Of a stretch of DNA of 20,685 nucleotides, positions 14,218-20,685 are shown in pieces. Numbering within the stretch: the first letter of the stretch is position 1; each line of letters opens with the position of its first letter. The translations under genes and the position numbers were made by a program. Below the pieces are notes generated by a model. The model searched no databases. It was not told the DNA's origin and saw only the letters and a list, made by a program, of their open reading frames with translations. Origin of the DNA: Acholeplasmatales bacterium (lineage in GTDB: Bacteria > Bacillota_I > Bacilli_A > Izemoplasmatales > Hujiaoplasmataceae); NCBI GenBank assembly GCA_003477305.1, contig DMTN01000069.1, positions 1 to 20,685 on the forward strand, written 5' to 3'.

Positions 14218-17200
14218 ATGAAACAAGCACTCGCCGTTCTGAAAAAAGCCCCCGAGTTCCAGCAGATCCGCAAAGCGATCACGAAGCCGGCCGGACGCAT
14301 CCTGGTGAACGAACTGAGCGAAGAAGGCATGGCCGCGCTCGTCCTTTCGGGATACTTCGACACCGAGCGGCCGATCGTCGTCTGCGCGCCGAACCTGTAT
14401 AAGGCGCAACTGCTGTACGACCGTCTGTCGATCGCCGTCGGCGAAGACGCGCTCGATTTTTTCCCGCAGGACGAATTCATCACGAGCGAGATGCTCGTCG
14501 CTTCCAACGAGTTCAAGATGGAGCGCATCAACGCGATCAAAGACGTCATCGACGGAAAGCGCAAGATCATCGTCACGCATACCGCCGGTCTGGTCCGGCC
14601 GATGATGCCGAAGGCCGACTGGAAGAAAGCCGAATTGCGTTTCGAGACCGGATCCGAACACGACGTCGAGGCGCTGGCGCGCCGGCTCGTCGAGTACGGA
14701 TACAAGCGCGAGTACACCGTCGAGAAGCCGGGCGACTTCAGCTTGCGCGGCGGCATCTTCGATGTCTTTCCGCTCAATCAGCCGAAGCCGTTCCGCCTCG
14801 ACTTCTTCGGCGACACGCTCGAGAAAATCAAGATTTTCGACATCGAGTCGCAGCGCTCGGTCGGCACCGTCGACGGCTTTTCGGCGATGCCGATGTATGA
14901 GTTCTTCTATGACGATGACGGGATGCAGAAACTGCTCGGTTTCATCGACGAGAGGACCGGATCGACCGCCTTCACAGCGGTCGCCCTCGAGCGCATCGGA
15001 CGCGACCGCGAAGCGATCACGGACCATCGCGAACTCGACCGGCTGTCGCGCTATATTCCGATTTTGACCGGCGTCAAGACGACGCTCGTCGACCTGTTGG
15101 AACAACCCGTCGTGTATTTCTTCGACCATCACCGGGTGTACGAGCAGTTCGATGCGATGACCGCGGAAATGGCCGACTGGTATCTCTCGACCGGCGACTA
15201 TGCGAGGATGGGTTTTGAGATGCTCCTCGACCTGCGCGGGATCCGTTTCGATTCCGTGGTCGCGATGGACATGCTCGATCGCGCTTATGCCCAACCGTTT
15301 GACGCGACGGTGAAGATCTTCGGTCGCGAGCCGGAGAAGTACGAAGGCGATTTCGAGGCGTTCTACCGCGAAGCCGGCGTGCTGGTCAAGAAAAACGCGG
15401 TGATCGTCGCGGTCAAGACCGTGAAGACGCGCGACAACCTCGCCGACATGTTCGAAGCGCACGGGCTGCCGTTTCAAATCATCGGCGAACGCGACGCGGT
15501 CGCTATCGGCATCGTCAACCTGATGGCCTCGGAGCATTATTTCGATCTCTCGCTGTTGACCGGAGGGCTCGTCGTGATCACCGAAAGCGCGCTCTCGCGC
15601 AAGCAACCGATCCCGAAGCGCGGACGTTATGTCTCGGTGTATCAGAACAGCAAACGGCTTTCTTCCGTCAACGAACTCAAACCGGGCGACTATGTCGTCC
15701 ATTACGACTACGGCATCGGCCGCTTCCTCGAAATCAAGACGATGGAGCTCGGCGCGACCAAGAACGACTACATCCACATCGAATACCGTGACGGCGACAA
15801 ACTCTACATCCCCGTCGACGCGATCGCCCAGATCCAGAAGTACGCCGGCAGCGAAGGCTTCGAGCCGCATCTCAACAAGCTCGGCGGCAGCGATTGGGCG
15901 AAGACGAAGCAACGCGTCCGCGCGAAGGCTGCGGACATCGCCGAAAAGCTCATCAACCTCTATGCCCAGCGCGAACATTCCATCGGGTTCGCATTCGCGA
16001 CGGACGATCCGATGCAGGCAGACTTCGAAGCCGACTTCGAGTATGACGAAACGCCCGATCAGTTGCGCGCGATCCAGGACGTGAAGAAAGACATGGAGGA
16101 CACAAGACCGATGGACCGCCTGCTCTGCGGCGACGTCGGTTTCGGCAAAACCGAAGTCGCCCTCCGCGCCGCCTTCAAGGCCGTCCTTTCCAACAAGCAG
16201 GTCGCCTATCTCGCCCCCACGACCGTGCTCTCCCGGCAGCACTATCACACCTTCGTGAACCGCATGGAGAAGTTTGGCATCAACGTCAAGCTGATGAACC
16301 GGTTCGTAACCCGCAAGGATCAGTCCGTCGTCCTCGAGGGATTGAAGAACGGCACCGTCGACGTGCTGATCGGCACGCACCGGATCCTCTCCGCGGACGT
16401 CGTCTTCAAAGACCTCGGACTGCTCGTGATCGACGAGGAACAGCGGTTCGGCGTCGAGCACAAGGAACGCATCAAGGAGATGAAGGTCAACGTCGACGTG
16501 CTGTCGCTTTCGGCGACGCCGATTCCGCGGACGCTGCAGATGGCGATCATGGGCGTCAAGAACATGTCGCTTCTCGAGACCGCTCCGGAGAACCGCTATC
16601 CGATCCAGACCTACGTGCTCGAACGCAACGACACCGTCATCAAAGATGCGATCGAACGCGAACTCTCGCGGCATGGCCAGGTATTCTACATCTACAACCG
16701 CATCGACGATATCGAACGCGTCGAGGCGATCATCAAGAAGATGGTGCCTGAAGCCCGCGTCGCCGTGGCGCACGGGCAGATGAACAAGACCCAGCTCGAG
16801 AACGTCGTCGAAGGTTTCATCGAGCGGGACTACGACGTGCTGGTATCGACGACGATCATCGAAACCGGGATCGACATTCCCAACGCCAACACGCTCATCA
16901 TCCACGATGCGGACCGTCTCGGGCTGGCCCAGCTTTATCAGATCCGCGGCCGCGTCGGCCGCTCGAACCGGATCGCCTATTCCTATCTGATGTACAAGAA
17001 GGACAAGGTCCTCACCGAAGACGCGGAGAAGCGCCTCAAGGTCATCAAGGAGTTCACCGAACTCGGCTCGGGCTTCAAGATTGCCGTGCGCGACCTCTCG
17101 ATCCGCGGCGCCGGCGACGTGCTCGGCAGTGAACAATCCGGGTTCATCGATTCGGTCGGCGTCGATCTGTACATGCGCATCCTCCAGGAAGAGATCCGCT

Positions 17201-17676
17201 TCCAGCAGGGCGTCGTCGAGCCGGAGAAACCCGCGAAGATCAAAGCCACCGTGTCGAAGTACATCGACGGCGCCTACGTCGACGACGACTTCGTCAAGAT
17301 GGAGATGCACAACAAGATCGGTTCGGTCCGGTCCCGCGCCGACGTCGCCAACCTCCTCGAGGAGTTCACCGACCGGTTCGGCCGCTACGATCCCGATCTG
17401 GAACTCTACATGTATGAAAAGCTGTTCGAATCGCTGTCGGAAAAGGCCGGCGTGGAGAAAGTGCTCGAAACCAAGACGAACATCACCCTCATCGTCAGCG
17501 AGGCCGCTTCCGCGAAACTGTCCGGCGTCAAGGTCTTCGACACCGGCAACGATGTGTCACAATACTTCCGCTTCACCTTCAAGAACAATCGGATCCACAT
17601 CATCCTGGACACCATCAGGCTTGATCGCCACTGGCTTTTCACGATGACGACGTTCTTGGAAATCGCGACCCGGTGA
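14218..17676 (+). CDS. mfd: Transcription-repair coupling factor Mfd
   Basis: 1152 residues, the usual Mfd length. Mfd removes RNA polymerase stalled at DNA damage and recruits UvrA. ATG 14218 has GAGGTG (14207-14212) five bases upstream. Domains in order: UvrB-like N-terminal part (about 1-350), the CarD-like RNA polymerase-interaction domain (KPGDYVVHYDYGIGRF, from about 488), and the RecG-like motor. Motor motifs are Walker A GDVGFGKTE (638-646), DEEQ (739-742), LSATPIPRTLQMA, TIIETGIDIPNAN and QIRGRVGR (from about 908). The C-terminal D7 domain follows. All key motor residues look intact. It is the last gene before a terminator. In many Bacillota mfd lies a few genes away from the replication-origin cluster (dnaA-gyrB side), so its place next to yaaA-recF-gyrB is unusual but plausible. 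Confidence 0.97.
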   Translation: MKQALAVLKKAPEFQQIRKAITKPAGRILVNELSEEGMAALVLSGYFDTERPIVVCAPNLYKAQLLYDRLSIAVGEDALDFFPQDEFITSEMLVASNEFKMERINAIKDVIDGKRKIIVTHTAGLVRPMMPKADWKKAELRFETGSEHDVEALARRLVEYGYKREYTVEKPGDFSLRGGIFDVFPLNQPKPFRLDFFGDTLEKIKIFDIESQRSVGTVDGFSAMPMYEFFYDDDGMQKLLGFIDERTGSTAFTAVALERIGRDREAITDHRELDRLSRYIPILTGVKTTLVDLLEQPVVYFFDHHRVYEQFDAMTAEMADWYLSTGDYARMGFEMLLDLRGIRFDSVVAMDMLDRAYAQPFDATVKIFGREPEKYEGDFEAFYREAGVLVKKNAVIVAVKTVKTRDNLADMFEAHGLPFQIIGERDAVAIGIVNLMASEHYFDLSLLTGGLVVITESALSRKQPIPKRGRYVSVYQNSKRLSSVNELKPGDYVVHYDYGIGRFLEIKTMELGATKNDYIHIEYRDGDKLYIPVDAIAQIQKYAGSEGFEPHLNKLGGSDWAKTKQRVRAKAADIAEKLINLYAQREHSIGFAFATDDPMQADFEADFEYDETPDQLRAIQDVKKDMEDTRPMDRLLCGDVGFGKTEVALRAAFKAVLSNKQVAYLAPTTVLSRQHYHTFVNRMEKFGINVKLMNRFVTRKDQSVVLEGLKNGTVDVLIGTHRILSADVVFKDLGLLVIDEEQRFGVEHKERIKEMKVNVDVLSLSATPIPRTLQMAIMGVKNMSLLETAPENRYPIQTYVLERNDTVIKDAIERELSRHGQVFYIYNRIDDIERVEAIIKKMVPEARVAVAHGQMNKTQLENVVEGFIERDYDVLVSTTIIETGIDIPNANTLIIHDADRLGLAQLYQIRGRVGRSNRIAYSYLMYKKDKVLTEDAEKRLKVIKEFTELGSGFKIAVRDLSIRGAGDVLGSEQSGFIDSVGVDLYMRILQEEIRFQQGVVEPEKPAKIKATVSKYIDGAYVDDDFVKMEMHNKIGSVRSRADVANLLEEFTDRFGRYDPDLELYMYEKLFESLSEKAGVEKVLETKTNITLIVSEAASAKLSGVKVFDTGNDVSQYFRFTFKNNRIHIILDTIRLDRHWLFTMTTFLEIATR

Positions 17677-17695
17677 CGGACGAAAACACGAAACG

Positions 17696-17726
17696 AGACG
17701 CGCGGAAACGCGCGTCTTTGCGTTTT
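17696..17726 (+). terminator. Intrinsic terminator after mfd
   Basis: AGACGCGCG pairs with CGCGCGTCT (9 bp) around a GAAA tetraloop (17705-17708), followed by TTGCGTTTT. Confidence 0.85.
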
Positions 17727-17755
17727 GAATGAGGCCGCCGGGATTCTGTTTGCGG

Positions 17756-17771
17756 GGTTCTTGAAAGAACC
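17756..17771 (+). other. Small hairpin upstream of the yaaA promoter
   Basis: GGTTCT-TGAA-AGAACC, six perfect pairs without a T run. It lies about 20 bases upstream of the -35 and could be a protein-binding site; function unknown. Confidence 0.35.
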
Positions 17772-17789
17772 GCCAAGCGCCGATTTAGA

Positions 17790-17818
17790 TTGAAATTTAT
17801 ATATAAATATTATATAAT
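17790..17818 (+). promoter_or_regulatory. Promoter of yaaA-recF-gyrB in an AT-rich island
   Basis: TTGAAA (17790-17795) and TATAAT (17813-17818) are 17 bases apart. They sit in an almost pure A/T stretch (about 17783-17829) that contains overlapping palindromes such as ATTTATATATAAAT. The leader to the yaaA ATG is about 30 bases. Confidence 0.7.
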
Positions 17819-17854
17819 ATTATATATAACGAAAGTGCTGTCCGGAGGCGTGTC

Positions 17855-18073
17855 ATGAAGACGATCGACATCACAACCGAATACATCACGCTCGGGCAGT
17901 TGCTCAAGTTTGCGGCCGTGCTCCAAAGCGGCGGCGAAGTCAAATCGTTCCTCGCGGAGGTCCGGGTGACCGTGAACGACGAACCCGAAAACCGCCGCGG
18001 CCGGAAACTCTATCCCGGCGATCGGATCACCGTCTTCACCAAACCCCGCGTCGATCTCGAGATTTCCCGATGA
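17855..18073 (+). CDS. yaaA: S4-domain RNA-binding protein YaaA
   Basis: 72 residues, the full length of this small family. It consists of one S4 RNA-binding domain: YITLGQLLKFAAVLQSGGEVK, then the strand pair with NRRGRKLYPGDRI. ATG 17855 has GGAGG (17844-17848) six bases upstream. In Bacillota yaaA stands between dnaN and recF and has been linked to ribosome assembly; its position directly before recF here confirms the assignment. The stop overlaps the recF start (ATGA 18070-18073), so the two are translationally coupled. dnaA and dnaN, its usual upstream partners, are not in the window. Confidence 0.93.
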   Translation: MKTIDITTEYITLGQLLKFAAVLQSGGEVKSFLAEVRVTVNDEPENRRGRKLYPGDRITVFTKPRVDLEISR

Positions 18074-19164
18074 GAATCGAAACCGTCACGCTCGCCGACT
18101 TCCGAAACTATCGGAAGCAGACCGTCGAACTCGCCAGCGGCCTCAACTTCTTCATCGGCGCGAACGGCGAAGGAAAAACCAACTTCCTCGAATCGATCTA
18201 TGCTCTCGCCCTCTCCAAATCATACAAGGCGGAGGACCGCGAGATGGTTCGGTTCGAATCTCCTTTCGCGCGTGCCCGCGCATCCGTAATGAGTGCAACC
18301 GGCCGGACCGACCTGCAATTGATTCTCGCCGAGGACGGCAAGAAAGCCCTCGCGAACGGCCAGGAGGTCAAACGCCTGTCGGATTACGTCGGGATCCTGA
18401 ATGTCGTCCTGTTCGCCCCTGAGGATATGAACCTCGTCAAAGGCTCGCCGGTCGACCGCCGCTACTTCCTCGACGTCGTGCTCGGACAGATCGACAAACG
18501 CTATCTTGACGATTTGTCGGCGTACAAGCACGCGCTCAAACAGCGCAACGAACTCTTAAAACAGGCCCAACCCGGTAAAGAAGTCGACCGGACGCTGCTC
18601 GACGTCCTGACCGAACAACTCGCCATTGCCGGCGAAGCGGTCATCGCCAAGCGCGCCGCCTTCATCACCGCGCTCGACCGCAAGGCCGCCAAGGCGTACC
18701 AGTTCCTTTCCGTCAAACAGGAAGACCTCGGGCTGACCTATCAGCCGTCCGTCGCGGAAAACCTGCTATCGGCCCTCAAAACGCGTTACCGCACGGATCT
18801 CTTCTCCGGAACGACGAACCATGGTCCGCATCGCGACGACCTCGGCTTTCTGTTGAACGGCATGCCCGCCGCGTCGTTCGCCTCACAGGGCGAACAACGC
18901 ATGATCGTGCTCGCCGTCGATCTCGCCCTCGTCGAGTACATCGAAGAAACCAAACACGAACGACCGCTTTTTTTGCTCGACGACGTGCTGAGCGAACTCG
19001 ATCGCGAGAAGCAGAACCGGCTGCTCCGCCGCCTCATGGAAACCGGCATCCAGGCCATCGTCACGGCCACCGAACTGACCGACATCGCGGATGACATCAT
19101 CCGAAACGCCCGCATCTTCAGAGTTGCACAAGGTACCATCAAGGAGGAACACCATGGACAATAA
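18070..19164 (+). CDS. recF: DNA replication/repair protein RecF
   Basis: 364 residues, normal for RecF, an SMC-like ATPase that helps load RecA at gaps with RecO and RecR. The Walker A motif is GANGEGKT (30-37), followed by NFLESIYALALSKSYK, typical of RecF. The ABC-type signature region is SQGEQR (GEQR 274-277), and Walker B is FLLDDVLSELD (Asp304-Asp305). The start overlaps the yaaA stop by four bases, and the last 11 bases overlap the start of gyrB, so yaaA, recF and gyrB form one coupled operon. The ribosome-binding site of gyrB (19141-19147) lies within recF. No missing residues were noticed. Confidence 0.97.
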   Translation: MRIETVTLADFRNYRKQTVELASGLNFFIGANGEGKTNFLESIYALALSKSYKAEDREMVRFESPFARARASVMSATGRTDLQLILAEDGKKALANGQEVKRLSDYVGILNVVLFAPEDMNLVKGSPVDRRYFLDVVLGQIDKRYLDDLSAYKHALKQRNELLKQAQPGKEVDRTLLDVLTEQLAIAGEAVIAKRAAFITALDRKAAKAYQFLSVKQEDLGLTYQPSVAENLLSALKTRYRTDLFSGTTNHGPHRDDLGFLLNGMPAASFASQGEQRMIVLAVDLALVEYIEETKHERPLFLLDDVLSELDREKQNRLLRRLMETGIQAIVTATELTDIADDIIRNARIFRVAQGTIKEEHHGQ

Positions 19165-20685
19165 CAATCCGAACATCCCCGGCAATCCGATCGCTCCCGG
19201 CGCCATCTATGATGCCAGCAGCATCCAGATCCTCGAAGGACTCGAAGCCGTCAAGAAACGCCCCGGCATGTACATCGGCAGCACCGGACCGCGCGGACTG
19301 CATCACTTGGTCTGGGAAATCGTCGACAACGCGGTCGACGAAGCCCTTGCCGGCTTCGCCAACAAGGTCGATCTCGAGATTCTTCCCGGGAATCTGATCC
19401 GCGTCGAGGACAATGGCCGCGGCATTCCCGTCGATGTCCATCCGAAGTCCCACAAACCGGTCGTCGAGACGGTGTTCACCACCCTGCATGCGGGCGGCAA
19501 GTTCGACCATCTGTCCTATAAAGTCTCCGGCGGCCTTCACGGCGTCGGCGCTTCCGTCACGAACGCGCTCTCCAAGTCGCTTCAGGTCGAAGTACACAAG
19601 GACGGCAAGATGTACCGGATCGTCTTTGAGCACGGATTCCTGAAAGAACCGCTCGTCTGCCTCGGCGACACCGACAAGCGGGGGACGATCGTCACCTTCC
19701 TCGCCGACCCGGACATATTTCAGGAATCGCAGGAATATGATTACGAGACGCTGCGCACGCGCATCCAGCAGTTCGCCTTCCTGAACAAGGGCATCCAGCT
19801 GACGATCAAGGATTCCCGCGATCCCGCGATCAATCTCCATCACGAATACAAGTATGACGGCGGCGTCCGCGAATACGTCGCTTTCCTGAACTACGGCAAA
19901 GAACTCCTGAACCCGCTCGTCGCCTATTTCGAAGGGGAGCAGGAAAACATCACGGTCGAGATCGCGATGCAGTACAACACCGGCTACGCGGCCAACATCT
20001 ATCCGTTCACCAACAACATCACCAATCCCGAAGGCGGCACCCATGAGGAAGGGTTCAAATTGACCCTGACCCGCATCATCAACAATTACGGCCGCAATTT
20101 CGGCATCTTCAAGAAGGATGAGTCGCTGCTCGGCGAAGACACCCGCGAAGGACTCGTCGCGATCATCTCGATCAAGCATCCCGATCCCCAGTTCGAAGGC
20201 CAGACGAAGGCGAAGCTCGGCAACACCGACGTTCGCCGCGTCGTCTCGAACATCATGTCCGAAGGCCTCGAGCGGTTCCTCTTGGAAAATCCGGTCGCCG
20301 CGCGGAACATCATCGAGAAGGCCGTCATGGCGCAACGCGCCCGCGAAGCCGCCAAGAAGGCCCGCGACGCGACCCGCCGCAAGTCGCCGCTCGACACCCT
20401 CGGCTTCGCTTCCAAGCTGGCCGATTGCCGCACCAAGGACGCCACCCGCTCCGAGATTTACATCGTCGAAGGCGATTCCGCCGGCGGCTCGGCGAAGCAG
20501 GGCAGAGACTCCGAATACCAGGCGATCCTGCCGCTGCGCGGCAAGGTCCTGAACGTCGAAAAAGCCCGCCTCGACAAGGCGCTCGGCAACAAGGAGATCC
20601 TGTCGATGATCCAAGCCTTCGGCACCGGCATCGGCGAAGAATTCTCGCTTGCCTCCGCCCGCTACCACAAGATCATCATCATGAC
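19154..20685 (+). CDS. gyrB: DNA gyrase subunit B, N-terminal part (runs off the window)
   Basis: 510 codons are visible and the frame is open to the end of the window. ATG 19154 has AAGGAGG (19141-19147) six bases upstream and lies 11 bases inside recF. GyrB supplies the ATPase of DNA gyrase, which introduces negative supercoils. Motifs: EIVDNAVDEALAG with Glu55 (general base) and Asn59 (Mg), DNGRGIPVD with Asp86, GGLHGVGASVTNALS, and the TOPRIM motif EGDSAGGSAKQGRD (Glu439). The visible part ends at KIIIM, just before the expected TDADVDG metal-binding motif. The QGRDSEYQAILPLRGK region favours GyrB over ParE, as does the position after recF. The first 18 residues are an Asn/Pro-rich extension before the conserved YDASSIQILEGLEAV. 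Confidence 0.97.
   Translation, partial: MDNNNPNIPGNPIAPGAIYDASSIQILEGLEAVKKRPGMYIGSTGPRGLHHLVWEIVDNAVDEALAGFANKVDLEILPGNLIRVEDNGRGIPVDVHPKSHKPVVETVFTTLHAGGKFDHLSYKVSGGLHGVGASVTNALSKSLQVEVHKDGKMYRIVFEHGFLKEPLVCLGDTDKRGTIVTFLADPDIFQESQEYDYETLRTRIQQFAFLNKGIQLTIKDSRDPAINLHHEYKYDGGVREYVAFLNYGKELLNPLVAYFEGEQENITVEIAMQYNTGYAANIYPFTNNITNPEGGTHEEGFKLTLTRIINNYGRNFGIFKKDESLLGEDTREGLVAIISIKHPDPQFEGQTKAKLGNTDVRRVVSNIMSEGLERFLLENPVAARNIIEKAVMAQRAREAAKKARDATRRKSPLDTLGFASKLADCRTKDATRSEIYIVEGDSAGGSAKQGRDSEYQAILPLRGKVLNVEKARLDKALGNKEILSMIQAFGTGIGEEFSLASARYHKIIIM

Noticed and set aside
14050..17310. Antisense open frame of 1086 codons opposite mfd
   Set aside because: Composition is rich in Asp, Val, Arg, His and Leu without domains; it mirrors the codon bias of mfd, which is unmistakable on the plus strand.
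17783..17829. Calling the AT-rich island a replication origin
   Set aside because: No DnaA boxes (TTATNCACA-type) were seen around it and dnaA is absent; kept only as a finding.
19139..20668. Minus-strand open frame of 509 codons opposite gyrB
   Set aside because: Shadow of gyrB, which shows complete ATPase and TOPRIM motifs on the plus strand.
1..20685. Mycoplasma genetic code (TGA as Trp)
   Set aside because: Trp is encoded by TGG throughout, and TGA ends malF, malG, lgt, the SDR gene and mfd exactly where the families end.
1..20685. CRISPR arrays, tRNA or rRNA genes
   Set aside because: No regularly spaced repeats or tRNA/rRNA-like sequences were recognised on either strand.

Overview
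The window looks like a GC-rich member of the Bacillota/Mollicutes-related lineages. Three things support this: the order yaaA-recF-gyrB, strong AGGAGG-type ribosome-binding sites, and lipoprotein and CBM41/GH13 proteins of Gram-positive type. TGA is used as a stop at many gene ends (for example malF, malG, lgt, mfd) and Trp is TGG, so the code is standard rather than the mycoplasma code. I cannot name the species. Codons strongly favour C or G in third position, which makes long empty open frames on the opposite strand.

Layout. (1) 2-334: the 3' end of a TnpB gene (IS200/IS605 type) and a structured right end that may be an omega-RNA. (2) 352-3201, minus strand: a secreted type I pullulanase with a membrane tail. 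(3) 3202-3415: a divergent control region with two promoters and LacI/CcpA-type operator candidates. (4) 3416-10793, plus strand: an operon for a non-catalytic surface glycan-binding protein with repeated CBM41-like domains, a maltodextrin-binding lipoprotein, and two ABC permeases of MalF/MalG type, ended by a strong terminator. (5) 10851-17717: a new promoter with a perfect palindrome over its -35, then lgt, a cytoplasmic GH13 neopullulanase-type hydrolase, a short-chain dehydrogenase and mfd, ended by a GAAA-loop terminator. (6) 17783-20685: a very AT-rich promoter island followed by yaaA, recF and gyrB; gyrB runs off the end of the window.

How it fits together. Regions 2 to 5 read as one route for alpha-glucans (pullulan, glycogen or branched starch). 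The anchored pullulanase debranches the polymer at the surface. The CBM41 protein holds the glycan close to the membrane. The lipoprotein and permeases import the oligosaccharides, and the cytoplasmic GH13 enzyme breaks them down. Lgt, which lipidates proteins such as the binding protein, sits next door and its stop codon overlaps the start of the GH13 gene. No transport ATPase is present, so a shared MsmX/MalK-type ATPase encoded elsewhere is presumably used. The most unusual part is the pullulanase and glycan-binding pair: both end in the same PETGC + hydrophobic helix + basic tail, a candidate surface-sorting signal.

No tRNA, rRNA or CRISPR array was seen, and no gene-free stretch exceeds about 215 bases.
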